Shown: piece after piece, positions 37,193 to 46,553 of the stretch
How the letters are laid out: every line of letters begins with the position of its first letter
How positions within the stretch are numbered: position 1 is the first letter of the stretch
The notes under the pieces: generated by a model
What the model saw: only the letters and a program-made list of their open reading frames with translations
Told to the model about the DNA's origin: nothing
Databases searched by the model: none
NCBI RefSeq assembly: GCF_900113085.1
Contig: NZ_FOOC01000004.1
Coordinates: forward strand, 62,001-126,000
Length of the DNA: 64,000 nt
DNA from: Fontimonas thermophila
GTDB taxonomy: Bacteria > Pseudomonadota > Gammaproteobacteria > Nevskiales > Nevskiaceae
Direction: 5' to 3'
Program-made: the position numbers and the translations under genes

Positions 37193-39592
37193 GTGACGAC
37201 TGCCGCCGACCGCACCGCCCCCGTTCTGCCACTGCGCGACGTGGTGGTGTTCCCACACATGGCGATCCCGCTGTTCGTCGGCCGTGAAAAATCGATCAAG
37301 GCCCTGGCCGCGGCGATGCGCGACGACAAGCGGATTCTGCTGCTGGCGCAGCGCACGGCGGACACTGACGATCCGCGCGAGAAAGACCTGTATGCGGTCG
37401 GCACGCTGGCGAGCATTCTGCAGATGCTCAAGCTCCCGGATGGCACCGTGAAAGTGCTGGTCGAAGGCCAGAGCCGGGCGCGCGTGCTGCGCTTCGACAT
37501 GGGCGGGGAATTCGTGATGGCCGAGTGCCGGGTTCTGCCGGACGACAAGCAGACGATCACCGATGACAAGGAGATCGATGCGCTGTGCCGTTCGATCCTG
37601 GCCCAGTTCGAGACCTACGCCAAACTCAACAAAAAAGTGCCGGCCGAGTTGCTGCCGTCGCTGGCGAGCATGGATTCTCCGGGGCGACTGGCCGACACCG
37701 TCGCCGCGCATCTCAGTCTCAAGCTCGAAGACAAGCAGGACGTGCTGGAAATCGACGATCCCAAGGCACGGCTCGAGCGCGTGCTCGCCGCGCTCGAGGG
37801 CGAGATCGACGTGCTGCAGATCGAAAAGAGGATTCGCTCGCGCGTGAAAGCGCAGATGGAGAAAAACCAGCGCGAGTACTACCTCAACGAGCAGATGAAG
37901 GCGATCCAGCGCGAGCTTGGCGAGAGCGAGGATGCCCCCAGCGAACAAGAAGAGCTTGCCAGGAGAATCGAGAAAGCCGGCATGCCCAAAGAGGCCAAGG
38001 CCAAGGCGCGTGCCGAACTCAACAAGCTCAAGATGATGCCGCCGATGTCGGCGGAAGCCACCGTCGTGCGCAACTACCTCGACTGGCTGATCCAGGTGCC
38101 GTGGAAGAAGCGCAGCAAGACCCGTATCGATCTCGATGCCTGCCAGAAGAAGCTCGACGCCGATCATTACGGGCTCGAGAAGGTCAAGGAGCGCATCGTC
38201 GAGTATCTCGCGGTGCAGGCCCGCACCCAGAAGATGAAGGGGCCGATCCTGTGTCTGGTCGGGCCTCCGGGTGTCGGCAAGACTTCGCTGGGCCGTTCCA
38301 TCGCCGAAGCGGTGAACCGCAAGTTCGTGCGCATGAGCCTGGGCGGGGTGCGCGACGAAGCCGAGATCCGCGGTCACCGGCGGACTTACATCGGTTCGAT
38401 GCCCGGCAAGATCATCCAGAACATGGCCAAGGTCGGGGTCAAGAATCCGTTGTTCCTGCTGGATGAGATCGACAAGATGGCGATGGATTTCCGCGGCGAT
38501 CCGTCGGCGGCGTTGCTGGAGGTGCTCGACCCCGAGCAGAACGCGACCTTCCAGGACCATTACCTGGAGGTGGAGTTCGATCTCTCCGACGTGATGTTCA
38601 TCGCCACCGCCAATACATTGAACATTCCGGCCCCGCTGCTCGACCGCATGGAGGTCATCCGTCTTGCCGGTTATACCGAGGAGGAGAAACTCAACATCGC
38701 GCGGCAGTACCTGCTGCCCAAGCAGATGAAGAACAACGGCGTGCGCGAAGGCGAGCTCGAACTCACCGAGGATGCGATCACCGCCATGATCCGCCTCTAT
38801 ACGCGCGAAGCCGGCGTGCGCAATCTGGAGCGTCTGATCAGCAAGGTCTGCCGCAAGGTGGTCAAGCAACTATTGAGCGAGCCATCCGTGCGGACGATCC
38901 GCGTCAGTGCAGACAATCTCGCCGATTTCCTCGGCGTTCCGCAGTACCGCTATGGCCGTGCCGAGGAAAAAAACCAGATCGGCCAGGTCACCGGGCTGGC
39001 GTGGACCGAGGTCGGCGGTGAGCTGCTGACCATCGAGGCGGCGCTGGCACCCGGCAAGGGCAAGCTGATCCAGACCGGTTCGCTCGGCAACGTGATGCAG
39101 GAGTCGATCCAGGCGGCGCTGACCGTCGTGCGTGCGCGCAGCCAGACGCTGGGGATCGATCCAAAGTTTTATGAGTCCAACGACATCCACGTGCACGTGC
39201 CGGAAGGTGCGACGCCCAAGGATGGGCCCTCGGCGGGCATTGCGATGTGCACGGCGCTGGTGTCGGCACTGACCGGCATTCCGGTGCGGGCCGATGTCGC
39301 GATGACCGGCGAGATTACCCTGCGCGGTGAGGTGCTGCCGATCGGCGGCCTCAAGGAAAAGCTGCTCGCGGCGCAGCGCGGGGGTATCCAGACCGTGATC
39401 ATCCCGCACGAGAACGTCAAAGATCTGGCCGACATCCCGGAGACGGTGAAGTCCAGGCTCAATATCGAGCCGGTGCGCTGGATCGAGGATGTGCTGCGCA
39501 TTGCACTGGAGCGGTTGCCCGAGCCACGCCCCGTCGTTGCCCCGACCGTCAGCAAGGAGGAGGCAGCCGCCGAGGCCGCACGCGCGCACTGA
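37193..39592 (+). CDS. lon: ATP-dependent protease Lon
   Basis: 799 residues. Lon degrades misfolded and regulatory proteins in the cytoplasm. The N-terminal substrate domain (about 1-310) is followed by an AAA+ module with Walker [10 protein letters not shown] and Walker [10 protein letters not shown], and by the protease domain with the catalytic Ser in [10 protein letters not shown] and Lys in [10 protein letters not shown]. Start GTG at 37193 is preceded by AAGGAG. A short Ala/Glu-rich tail ends the protein. Heat-shock promoter-like sequence upstream suggests stress induction. Confidence 0.98.
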   Translation: MTTAADRTAPVLPLRDVVVFPHMAIPLFVGREKSIKALAAAMRDDKRILLLAQRTADTDDPREKDLYAVGTLASILQMLKLPDGTVKVLVEGQSRARVLRFDMGGEFVMAECRVLPDDKQTITDDKEIDALCRSILAQFETYAKLNKKVPAELLPSLASMDSPGRLADTVAAHLSLKLEDKQDVLEIDDPKARLERVLAALEGEIDVLQIEKRIRSRVKAQMEKNQREYYLNEQMKAIQRELGESEDAPSEQEELARRIEKAGMPKEAKAKARAELNKLKMMPPMSAEATVVRNYLDWLIQVPWKKRSKTRIDLDACQKKLDADHYGLEKVKERIVEYLAVQARTQKMKGPILCLVGPPGVGKTSLGRSIAEAVNRKFVRMSLGGVRDEAEIRGHRRTYIGSMPGKIIQNMAKVGVKNPLFLLDEIDKMAMDFRGDPSAALLEVLDPEQNATFQDHYLEVEFDLSDVMFIATANTLNIPAPLLDRMEVIRLAGYTEEEKLNIARQYLLPKQMKNNGVREGELELTEDAITAMIRLYTREAGVRNLERLISKVCRKVVKQLLSEPSVRTIRVSADNLADFLGVPQYRYGRAEEKNQIGQVTGLAWTEVGGELLTIEAALAPGKGKLIQTGSLGNVMQESIQAALTVVRARSQTLGIDPKFYESNDIHVHVPEGATPKDGPSAGIAMCTALVSALTGIPVRADVAMTGEITLRGEVLPIGGLKEKLLAAQRGGIQTVIIPHENVKDLADIPETVKSRLNIEPVRWIEDVLRIALERLPEPRPVVAPTVSKEEAAAEAARAH

Positions 39593-39604
39593 CGGCCTGC
39601 ACCT

Positions 39605-40651
39605 TCAGCTCGATACCGGCACTTCGATGCGGCGGCCGGGGCGGATGATGGCGGCGTCAGTCAAGCCGTTGTGACGGAGGATATCGCGGACGCGGACGTC
39701 ATAGCGGCGCGCGATCTGCCATAGCGAATCACCCGGTTGCACCACATACACGACCACGTTTCGTGCGGCCGTGCCCTCTGGTGGGAAACGCTCACTGGCG
39801 AGCGCAGCGCGCATGCGCGCGGCCTCTGCGTTGGGTAAGACCAGCACTTTCTTGCCAGATGAGTTGCGCAGATTCTGCAGCCCGGGGTTGTAGGCGCGGA
39901 TCAGCGCTTCGTCGATGCCGGCGCGATGTGCCGCGCGTTGCAGGTTCACCGGTCTTTCCAGGGCGATGAGCTCGGTGGTTTTGCGGTCGGGGATCGCCGG
40001 CAGGCTCACGCCGAATGCCTGTGGCATTTCCACGAGCAGCGCGATGCCCATGAGCCGGCGCACATGTTCATGCGTCTCGCGTGGGAGATTCAGCGACCAG
40101 AAGTCCGCTGCGTCGGGCTGGCTGCGCAGCAGCGTGGTCAGGCGCGCACTGCCGACGTTGTAAGCGGCAAGTGCGAGATGCCAGTCATGGAAGCGTTCGT
40201 GCAAGTCCTGCAGGTAATCCAGCGCGGCCTCGGTGCTGGCGACGAGGTCGCGACGGGCATCGTAGTCCCGCGTCGTGTGCAGCCCCAGCGCACGGCCGGT
40301 GCCGGGGACGAACTGCCAGAGTCCATGCGCTTGCTGGGGTGAACGCGCATGCGGGTCGAAGCCGGATTCGACGGCCGGCAACAATGCGATCTCGGCCGGC
40401 ATGTCGCGTCGTTCGACGGCTTCGACGATGTGCCACAGAAAGGGCTGCGCGCGGGCCAGAACGCGCTGGAAGGAGTCGGGATAACGGGCGTAGTACGCTG
40501 CCCAGCGGCGTACTTCGGGTTGCTCGTCGTCGACCAGGCGCATGTCGGCGACGAGGCGCGGCCAGATGGACGGTTCGTTTTCCTGGGCCGTGGCCGGCTG
40601 TCCCAGGCAGACGGCGAACAGCGCGGCGATGGCGCAGCGGCGTAGGTTCAT
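39605..40651 (-). CDS. mltD: Membrane-bound lytic transglycosylase D
   Basis: 348 residues with a signal peptide (about 1-22, ending PATAQ). The SLT/GH23 domain (about 85-215) has catalytic Glu95 in LLPAVESGFDPHA and a NVGSARL segment. A single C-terminal LysM module (about 298-345, YVVQPGDSLWQIARRYDV) binds murein; E. coli MltD has two LysM repeats, so this is a shorter form. No lipobox is evident, so it may be soluble periplasmic. It converges on lon (12 bp), and gloB lies 157 bp upstream on the same strand. Confidence 0.93.
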   Translation of the reverse strand: MNLRRCAIAALFAVCLGQPATAQENEPSIWPRLVADMRLVDDEQPEVRRWAAYYARYPDSFQRVLARAQPFLWHIVEAVERRDMPAEIALLPAVESGFDPHARSPQQAHGLWQFVPGTGRALGLHTTRDYDARRDLVASTEAALDYLQDLHERFHDWHLALAAYNVGSARLTTLLRSQPDAADFWSLNLPRETHEHVRRLMGIALLVEMPQAFGVSLPAIPDRKTTELIALERPVNLQRAAHRAGIDEALIRAYNPGLQNLRNSSGKKVLVLPNAEAARMRAALASERFPPEGTAARNVVVYVVQPGDSLWQIARRYDVRVRDILRHNGLTDAAIIRPGRRIEVPVSS

Positions 40652-40808
40652 CGATCTCCCCCTGGTGGCGGTCTGCACCCGTGCTGGCGCACAAAGACCG
40701 CGACCTTGTCCGATTGTAGGCGAGTGTCGCGCACGTTCGATTCCCCCCAACCAGGGGTGGTCCGAGTGGGCCGGGCGATTCGCCCCAAGCGCTGTGGCCG
40801 AGTTTCGA

Positions 40809-41594
40809 TCAGGTCGGGCGGAAGCCATCTTTCCAGCGCCGGAGCGCGGCGAAGACCGCGGTTTCCGTGGGCAGGGCGTGACCGGCATACCGCTCCGCCG
40901 CCGTGCGCACCGCTGGTTCTGCAGTGCGCAGGAAAGGGTTGATGCGCCGCTCCAGCTCCAGGGTCGAGGGCAGGCTGATGCGGCCTTGGTGGCGCCAGGT
41001 GCGCACCTGCGCCAGGTGGGCGGCGACGTCGACGTTGTCCGGCTCTACCGTTTGTGCGAATGCCAGATTGGACAGCGTGTATTCGTGCGTGCAAAAGACT
41101 TGGGTGGCCGGCGGCAGCGCTGCAAGGCGCGCCAGCGAGGCGTACATTTGTTCCGGCGTGCCCTCGAACAGCCGGCCGCAACCGGCCGAGAACAGCGTAT
41201 CTCCACACAGCAGCAGGCCGGTGCCGATGGCACTTGCACAGTGATACGCGATGTGTCCGAGCGTATGGCCGGGGACGGCAAGCACCTGCAGGCGAAGCCC
41301 CAGTACGTCGAGTTCATCGCCGTCGTGCAGCCGGTGGCTCAGCGTGCCGATACGCTGTGCCTCGTCAGCAGGGCCGTACACCGGCACCTCGTAATGACGC
41401 AGCAGCTCTGGCACGCCGCCGATGTGATCCGGATGGTGGTGCGTGATCAGGATTGCCGCGAGCTGCAGTTCCCGTTCGGCGAGAAACGCGAGTACCGGCG
41501 CGGCGTCGCCGGGATCGACAACGGCGGCCCGGTTTGCCTCGATCAGGGTCCAGATGTAGTTGTCGGTGAAGGCGGGGATGGCGTGGACTTGCAT
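40809..41594 (-). CDS. gloB: Hydroxyacylglutathione hydrolase (glyoxalase II)
   Basis: 261 residues. It hydrolyses S-D-lactoylglutathione to D-lactate and glutathione, finishing methylglyoxal detoxification. The binuclear zinc motif THHHPDH is at 51-57, with [21 protein letters not shown] and the glyoxalase II-specific [10 protein letters not shown] downstream. The ATG at 41594 gives the canonical start [13 protein letters not shown]. It is divergent from the methyltransferase gene (40 bp), as in E. coli and many relatives. Confidence 0.96.
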   Translation of the reverse strand: MQVHAIPAFTDNYIWTLIEANRAAVVDPGDAAPVLAFLAERELQLAAILITHHHPDHIGGVPELLRHYEVPVYGPADEAQRIGTLSHRLHDGDELDVLGLRLQVLAVPGHTLGHIAYHCASAIGTGLLLCGDTLFSAGCGRLFEGTPEQMYASLARLAALPPATQVFCTHEYTLSNLAFAQTVEPDNVDVAAHLAQVRTWRHQGRISLPSTLELERRINPFLRTAEPAVRTAAERYAGHALPTETAVFAALRRWKDGFRPT

Positions 41595-41634
41595 CGGCGT
41601 TACCATGAAACGGTCACAGGACGAGGGTACCCTC

Positions 41635-42411
41635 ATGCTGAAGACCCGTCACGCCAGCGGCGGTCGCCCCCTGGACCGTCACGCCCTCGAGTCATGGCGG
41701 CGGTCGCCGCGCGGCCGGCGCCTGCTGCAGATCGAGTCGCAGGAGCTCGCCCGTTTCCTGCCGGATGTGTTCGGCCGGCACGTGCTCCAGATCGGCAGTT
41801 GGGGCAGTGGCAGCGCACTCATCGCCAGCGCCGGCACGTTGCACCACGCCGTGCTCGGCACCGCCGGCGACAGCGCCGTGGCCGCGGTGGTCGATCCGCA
41901 GGCCCTGCCGCTGCCGGCGAAAAGCGTCGATGCGATCGTGCTGCCGCACACGCTGGAGTTCTCACCCTCGCCGCACGATGTCTTGCGCGAGGTCGACCGG
42001 GTCCTCAACGACCGTGGACGGTTGTTCGTGCTTGGATTCAGTCCCTGGGGGGCGTGGTCCTGGCGTGCCCGCCTGGGCTTGCGGCACCGCGCGTTTCCGC
42101 GCGGCGCCCGTTTCTACAGCGCCGGCCGTGTGCATGACTGGCTGGAGCTGCTCGGCTTCGACGTCACCGAGGTGCGGCGTTACAGCGTCGGTTTTCCATG
42201 GCTGGCATCGCGTGCGGTCGGCGAACCGTGGTCCCCGGCGAGCCTGCTTGCGCCACTGTCCGAGGCCTATCTGATCTGCGCGCGCAAGCGCGTGCTACCG
42301 ATGAATTTCGTCGGCCGCGTGCAGCGTGCGCAGGTCAAGCCGCTGGTGGGTGTCGGTCTGCCCGCGGCGCAGCGGGGCATGAGCCAGAACGAGTCCGGCA
42401 CGACCGTCTGA
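41635..42411 (+). CDS. SAM-dependent methyltransferase (gloB-rnhA neighbour)
   Basis: 258 residues with a class I methyltransferase fold: a poor motif I ([10 protein letters not shown]), then [33 protein letters not shown], a typical motif post-II to III stretch. The gloB-methyltransferase-rnhA-dnaQ order is conserved in gammaproteobacteria; the E. coli counterpart is the uncharacterised YafS. The substrate is unknown. GAGGG lies 7 bases before the ATG at 41635. The C-terminal 30 residues are basic and probably disordered. Confidence 0.88.
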   Translation: MLKTRHASGGRPLDRHALESWRRSPRGRRLLQIESQELARFLPDVFGRHVLQIGSWGSGSALIASAGTLHHAVLGTAGDSAVAAVVDPQALPLPAKSVDAIVLPHTLEFSPSPHDVLREVDRVLNDRGRLFVLGFSPWGAWSWRARLGLRHRAFPRGARFYSAGRVHDWLELLGFDVTEVRRYSVGFPWLASRAVGEPWSPASLLAPLSEAYLICARKRVLPMNFVGRVQRAQVKPLVGVGLPAAQRGMSQNESGTTV

Positions 42412-42434
42412 GCACCGCATAAAGCACCGCATAA
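42411..42434. repeat. Perfect 12-bp tandem duplication before rnhA
   Basis: AGCACCGCATAA is present twice in direct contact, beginning at the last base of the methyltransferase stop codon. The second copy continues into CATAATG, which could be a -10 box for rnhA. Probably a slippage event. Confidence 0.9.
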
Positions 42435-42465
42435 TGATGGGTCCGGCAACAGACGGCAGCGCGAT

Positions 42466-42924
42466 TTGAAACACGTGATCATTCATACCGACGGAGCTTG
42501 CAAGGGCAATCCCGGACCCGGCGGCTGGGGCGCGGTCCTCGAGTTCAACGGGCACACGCGTCGGCTCAAGGGCGGCGAGGCGCAGACCACCAACAACCGG
42601 ATGGAACTGACGGCGGCGATCCGTGCCCTGGAAGCGCTCAAGGAGCCGTGCCGCGTCACCGTATTCACCGATTCCGTCTATCTCATGCAAGGGCTCACCG
42701 AATGGCTGCCGGGCTGGAAAGCACGCGGCTGGCGCACGGCTGACAACAAACCGGTGAAAAACCAGGATTTGTGGATGCGCCTGGATGCCGCGGCGGCGCG
42801 CCACGTCGTCGAATGGCGCTGGGTCAAGGGCCATGCCGGTCACCCTGGTAATGAGGAGGCCGACCGCCTCGCCAACGAGGGTTGTGCCGAAGCGCAGGCG
42901 AACCTGCCAGCACAGGCGCGATAA
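42466..42924 (+). CDS. rnhA: Ribonuclease HI
   Basis: 152 residues from a TTG start at 42466 (an in-frame GTG at 42475 would shorten it by three residues). RNase HI degrades RNA in RNA:DNA hybrids. The metal-binding residues Asp9 ([11 protein letters not shown]), Glu47 (NRMELTAA), Asp69 (FTDSVYL) and Asp133 (GNEEADRLA), and the assisting His123 (KGHAGH), are all present. It is followed by dnaQ after 30 bp, the universal rnhA-dnaQ context, although here both lie on the same strand rather than divergent as in E. coli. Confidence 0.96.
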   Translation: MKHVIIHTDGACKGNPGPGGWGAVLEFNGHTRRLKGGEAQTTNNRMELTAAIRALEALKEPCRVTVFTDSVYLMQGLTEWLPGWKARGWRTADNKPVKNQDLWMRLDAAAARHVVEWRWVKGHAGHPGNEEADRLANEGCAEAQANLPAQAR

Positions 42925-42954
42925 TCTGTCGGCATCCTCTGCACTTCGTGAATC

Positions 42955-43674
42955 ATGCGCCAGATCGTCCTCGATACCGAAACCACCGGGCTGGAAGTCG
43001 AACAAGGGCATCGCATCATCGAGATCGGCTGCGTCGAGCTGCGCAACCGCCGGTTCACGCACAACAACTTCCACCAGTACGTGCACCCGGAGGAGAAGGA
43101 GATCGATCCGGGTGCGGCCGAGGTCCACGGCATCACGATGGCCGATCTCGCCGACAAGCCGCGCTTCCGCGATCTGGCGCCCACGCTGTGGGATTATCTT
43201 GCCGGGGCGGAGCTGATCATCCACAACGCGCCCTTCGACCTGGGTTTTCTCAACATGGAGTTTGCGCGTTGCGGGTTCGGCCGGCTCGAAGACGTTTGCA
43301 CGATCACCGACACGGTGGCGCTGGCGCGCCGGCTGCATCCAGGGCAGCGGGTGAGCCTGGATGCCTTGTGCAAACGCTACGAGATCGACAACTCCAACCG
43401 GACGTTCCACGGCGCGCTGCTCGATGCCGGCTTGCTCGCGGACGTGTATCTGGCGATGACCGGTGGCCAGAGCCGGCTCAGTCTCGACGAGGCATCATCC
43501 AGCGGCGCACGCCGTTCGCGCTTCGTCGAAATCCTCGGCGCCGATGCGGGCACCGGGCCGTTGCCGGTGCGGCGGGCGAGCCCTGAAGAACTCGCCGCGC
43601 ACCGGGCGCGTCTGCAAAAGCTCGCCGCCAAGGGCAAGTGCCTGTGGGCATCCGATCTGCCCTCGCCGGTCTGA
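42955..43674 (+). CDS. dnaQ: DNA polymerase III epsilon subunit (proofreading exonuclease)
   Basis: 239 residues. The DEDDh 3'-5' exonuclease domain (about 1-180) has Exo I LDTETTGLE (Asp7, Glu9), Exo II HNAPFDLGFLNMEF and Exo III with His and Asp in FHGALLDAGLLADVY. The C-terminal segment is the tail that binds the polymerase alpha subunit in the family; QSRLSLD at about 177-183 resembles the beta-clamp-binding QTSMAF motif of E. coli. The ATG at 42955 is 30 bp after rnhA. Confidence 0.96.
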   Translation: MRQIVLDTETTGLEVEQGHRIIEIGCVELRNRRFTHNNFHQYVHPEEKEIDPGAAEVHGITMADLADKPRFRDLAPTLWDYLAGAELIIHNAPFDLGFLNMEFARCGFGRLEDVCTITDTVALARRLHPGQRVSLDALCKRYEIDNSNRTFHGALLDAGLLADVYLAMTGGQSRLSLDEASSSGARRSRFVEILGADAGTGPLPVRRASPEELAAHRARLQKLAAKGKCLWASDLPSPV

Positions 43675-43700
43675 TCGACACCTGCGCTGACGACAAAAGC

Positions 43701-44390
43701 ATGCCCACTGCACTCGTGACCGGCGGCAACCGCGGTATTGGTCTTGCCACGGTGCGCCAGCTCGCCGCCAGCGGCATCGAGGTCTGGCTGGGTGCGCGCG
43801 ATCCGGCTGCGGCACGCGCCTGTGCCGACGCGCTCGCCGCGGAGGGATTCGCCGGGGTGCATCCGGTCACCATCGACGTCGCCGATACCGCGAGCATTGC
43901 CGCCTGTGCCCGGCGGATCGAAGCCACCGGCGGTCACATCGACATCCTGATCAACAACGCCGGCCTATATCTCCAGGGCAGCGTGCTCGATGCCCCGGAG
44001 GCTTGTTTTGCACAAGCGATGGCGGTCAATGCATTCGGTGCGCTGTGGTGTGCACGCGCGTTCATGCCGGGGATGCTCGCGCGCGGGTGGGGGCGCATCG
44101 TCAACCTCGCGAGCGGCTACGGTTGTTTCTCGACCGGTCTTGACGGGCCGGCGCCTTATAGCCTGTCGAAGGCCGCGCTCAATGCGATTACCCTGATGCT
44201 CGCGCGCGCGTCTTCCGGCGATGTCAAGGTCAATGCCGTCGACCCCGGCTGGGTGCGCACGCGCATGGGTGGCCCGCAGGCGCCCCGGGCGGTCGAAGAC
44301 GCCGCTGCCGATGTGGTGTGGGCGGCGACCTTGCCGGCGGATGGGCCTCATGGCTGTCTGCTGCGCCGGCGCGCCGTCGTCCCCTGGTGA
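43701..44390 (+). CDS. Short-chain dehydrogenase/reductase
   Basis: 229 residues with a Rossmann SDR fold: TGGNRGIG at 7-14, NNAG in the middle, catalytic Ser in ASGYG, and the YSLSKAAL Tyr-Lys pair. It is an NAD(P)-dependent oxidoreductase of unknown substrate; the PGWVRTRMGG segment fits the C-terminal fold. It begins 26 bp after dnaQ on the same strand and its last base abuts the ArsR-methyltransferase gene on the other strand. Confidence 0.9.
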   Translation: MPTALVTGGNRGIGLATVRQLAASGIEVWLGARDPAAARACADALAAEGFAGVHPVTIDVADTASIAACARRIEATGGHIDILINNAGLYLQGSVLDAPEACFAQAMAVNAFGALWCARAFMPGMLARGWGRIVNLASGYGCFSTGLDGPAPYSLSKAALNAITLMLARASSGDVKVNAVDPGWVRTRMGGPQAPRAVEDAAADVVWAATLPADGPHGCLLRRRAVVPW

Positions 44391-45341
44391 TCAGCCGGCG
44401 GTTTTCGTGCCTGCTGCCCGCCGCGCGATCGCGGTGATGACCTCAAAGTACGGTGGACGCATCTCGCGCGAGCTGATGCGGCAGCTCTCGACGATCAGGC
44501 CGCAGGCGAGCAACAGTTCATGCAGTCGCCCCGGTGCGATGCCCAGGTTGAGATGGTCGTAGGCGCGCATCGTCTCCGTGTGCGTGTGCTCGGCCAGCGC
44601 GGCGACGATCAGCCGCCCATTCGGCTTGAGCAGGCGTGCGGCCTCGGCGATCACCGTTTGCGGCGTTTGCGTGTACGACAGCGCATGCATCAGAAACACG
44701 TGGTCATAGGCAGTGTCCGCGAGCGGCAGGGCATGCATGTCGGCTTCGCAGAATTCGACGTTGGCGAGGCGCGCGAGGCGTTTGCGGGCGGCGGCGATGA
44801 CAGTGGCGCTGATGTCCACGCAGGTGACACGGCGGGCGCGCTCGGCAATCAATTCGGACAGCACGCCGTCACCGCAGGCGATGTCGGCGACGTCGCCGAG
44901 TTCGAGCAGGCCGATCAATGCCCGCGCCGTGGCTTCCCAGGTGCGGCCGGGTGAGTAGTGCAATTCCATGCGGCCGGCGACCGATTCGGCCCAGGTTTTG
45001 CCGTGCTTGCGTGCAGCGATGACCTGTTCGGCGCGCTCGCGATCGACGCGCAGCCGGTTGTCATCGAGGCGTTCGCGCAGCAGCGACCACAGCGCGCCGC
45101 CGTCTTCGCGGGGCGGCACGACCGAGTACAGCGCGGCATTGCCGCTGCGTTTGTCCTGGACCAGCCCGGCGCGCTTGAGCCGCGCAAGATGCGTGGACAC
45201 ACGGCTTTGTGCAAGCCCGGTGATCTCGGTGAGTTCGGCGACGCTCAGCTCGTGCTGTTCGAGCAGCAACAGCAGCCGCACGCGGCTGGGATCAGCCAGC
45301 AGGCTGCACAGCTGCGTGCTCTGGTCGAGCGACAGGCTCAT
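44391..45341 (-). CDS. ArsR-family HTH fused to a SAM methyltransferase
   Basis: 316 residues. Residues about 1-90 are an ArsR/SmtB winged helix (LADPSRVRLLLLLEQHELSVAELTEITGLAQSRVSTHLARL form, seen in pieces). No metal-binding Cys cluster of classic arsenic sensors is present. Residues about 130-310 are a class I methyltransferase with DIACGDGVLSE. This architecture resembles SahR-type regulators that sense S-adenosylhomocysteine and control the methionine/SAM cycle in proteobacteria; those target genes are not in the window, so the role is inferred. It abuts the SDR gene tail to tail and is followed upstream by the histone-like gene terminator. Confidence 0.88.
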   Translation of the reverse strand: MSLSLDQSTQLCSLLADPSRVRLLLLLEQHELSVAELTEITGLAQSRVSTHLARLKRAGLVQDKRSGNAALYSVVPPREDGGALWSLLRERLDDNRLRVDRERAEQVIAARKHGKTWAESVAGRMELHYSPGRTWEATARALIGLLELGDVADIACGDGVLSELIAERARRVTCVDISATVIAAARKRLARLANVEFCEADMHALPLADTAYDHVFLMHALSYTQTPQTVIAEAARLLKPNGRLIVAALAEHTHTETMRAYDHLNLGIAPGRLHELLLACGLIVESCRISSREMRPPYFEVITAIARRAAGTKTAG

Positions 45342-45391
45342 GCGGATGGGCGGATATGAAATCTACGGCATTGTGAACGCTGCCGCTGCGA

Positions 45392-45419
45392 ACAAAAAGC
45401 CCGCCGGTGTACGGCGGGC
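45392..45419 (-). terminator. Terminator of the histone-like gene
   Basis: An 8-bp stem (45399-45406 with 45412-45419) and a 5-base loop, read on the minus strand, is followed by TTTTTG. It lies 22 bp beyond the stop of the histone-like gene and separates it from the ArsR-methyltransferase gene. Confidence 0.85.
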
Positions 45420-45440
45420 CGGGTGAGACGCCGTGGCGTT

Positions 45441-46004
45441 TTAAGTCTGCGTATCCGACGGGGTGCTGGACGAGTCGCCCGCCGCCGGTGCTGGCGCGGG
45501 GGTCTCGCTCGGGGTGAGTCCCCGGTCGGCGGCCTCTTTCTTGCCCTGCGTGGTGGCGAGAAAAGCGCGCGACAGAGGCGAGGGCGTGATCGTCTGCGCG
45601 GCGGCGACGACTGGCGCGGCCGCTTCGGCGACTTTCTTCTCGATCGTGCCGAGCGTGCTGCTGACAGTATCCTGCGCCTTCCGGATCGCCCGCTTGGCTT
45701 TGGCGACGTCAGCCTTGACGGTTTTCTTGGTCTTGGCGACGTCGGCCTTGACTGCTTTGACGGTCTTGCGGGCGAGGGCCACGTCTTTTTTCGCCGTGCG
45801 GGCCACCTTCTTGGCCGCTTGTTTGACCGCGGATTTGGCTTTGGCGAGGTCCTTTTTCACGGAGCTGACCGCTTTTTTGACCTTGGCCTTGAGCGAGGAT
45901 TTTTTCGCCGCCTTGGGTGCGGTCTTGGCCTTCTTCACGGCAACCTTCTTGCCCGTGGTCTTCTTGGCGCCTTTGGCACTGCTTTTTCGTGCGGACTTCT
46001 TCAT
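45441..46004 (-). CDS. Histone H1-like Lys/Ala-rich DNA-binding protein
   Basis: 187 residues. The first about 115 are extremely rich in Lys and Ala with no aromatic residue, like the C-terminal domain of eukaryotic H1 and bacterial AlgP/Hc1/BpH1 proteins. Degenerate 11-residue units are visible (VKADVAKTKKT followed by VKADVAKAKRA), consistent with an amphipathic basic helix. The last about 65 residues form a neutral to acidic Ala/Pro/Ser/Thr tail. It most likely binds DNA or RNA non-specifically and may compact the nucleoid or act as a regulator. ATG at 46004 is preceded by GGAG at 12 bases; an ATG at 46022 is possible. Single-gene unit with its own promoter and terminator. Confidence 0.85.
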   Translation of the reverse strand: MKKSARKSSAKGAKKTTGKKVAVKKAKTAPKAAKKSSLKAKVKKAVSSVKKDLAKAKSAVKQAAKKVARTAKKDVALARKTVKAVKADVAKTKKTVKADVAKAKRAIRKAQDTVSSTLGTIEKKVAEAAAPVVAAAQTITPSPLSRAFLATTQGKKEAADRGLTPSETPAPAPAAGDSSSTPSDTQT

Positions 46005-46314
46005 ATGCGTGACGAGCTCCATACGTGGTGCGGCCGCCGGGGCCGGGAAGAGGCGCGTCCGTGTACAGACGCGCGATACGTCGCAATGCCGTCGACGGCG
46101 ACGGCACGCAGAGAGCCGGTGGCATGCAAGCCGGCGCACGAGGCCGGGGATGGATGCGGGGATGGGCGCAGGCAGGAGATGGCGGATCGGCAGCGGTGGA
46201 CCACAACCCGCGGAGCCCTGCCGGAGCCCGGGTTCAGATCCGTCGTTTGCGCGGACTGCCGCAATCCAGCAGCCATCCGATCACCCTTGACTTTTCCCCC
46301 AAAAGTTGTTCGCG

Positions 46315-46343
46315 AGTGTAGGACCGTGGGGCGGTGCTGTCAA
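46315..46343 (-). promoter_or_regulatory. Sigma-70 promoter of the histone-like gene
   Basis: On the minus strand a perfect TTGACA (46338-46343) is spaced by exactly 17 bp from TACACT (46315-46320). Transcription would start near 46308, leaving a leader of about 300 nt before the ATG at 46004. Confidence 0.65.
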
Positions 46344-46404
46344 AACGGCCGCGCTGCCGCGCGCCGTACGCCGCCGCATACCGAAAATCCGCCCGCCGCC
46401 TTGG

Positions 46405-46434
46405 TTTACGGCATTGCAGCATGGGGGCTATGAT
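46405..46434 (+). promoter_or_regulatory. Candidate fadB promoter
   Basis: TTTACG (46405-46410), 18 bp, TATGAT (46429-46434). Both hexamers are partial matches to sigma-70. It lies 120 bp before fadB. No FadR- or PsrA-like operator was recognised. Confidence 0.35.
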
Positions 46435-46553
46435 GGCCGCCCTTTTTTAATGTCACGCGCGGGTCTGCAACGGGTTCGTTCCCGGATGTGTCGGGCTAAC
46501 CGACGTGGCCTTGCGCACCGCACCGCTTTCTCCATCCACGAGGTGATCTACCC

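Larger units (their letters stand above)
46005..46553. other. 549-bp intergenic region between the histone-like gene and fadB
   Basis: Holds the long leader and promoter of the histone-like gene on the minus strand and a candidate fadB promoter on the plus strand. A 7-bp inverted repeat (46053-46059 with 46068-46074) lies in the leader. No other gene was found. GAGGTGA (46539-46545) is the fadB ribosome site. Confidence 0.6.

Noticed and set aside
37115-38869. Antisense open frame of 584 codons over lon
   Set aside because: Shadow of lon; the product is rich in His, Leu, Arg and Asp without domain patterns, and lon is unambiguous.
46414-46434. TTGCAG and TATGAT as a fadB promoter
   Set aside because: The spacer would be only 9 bp. 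The alternative TTTACG with an 18-bp spacer was kept at low confidence.
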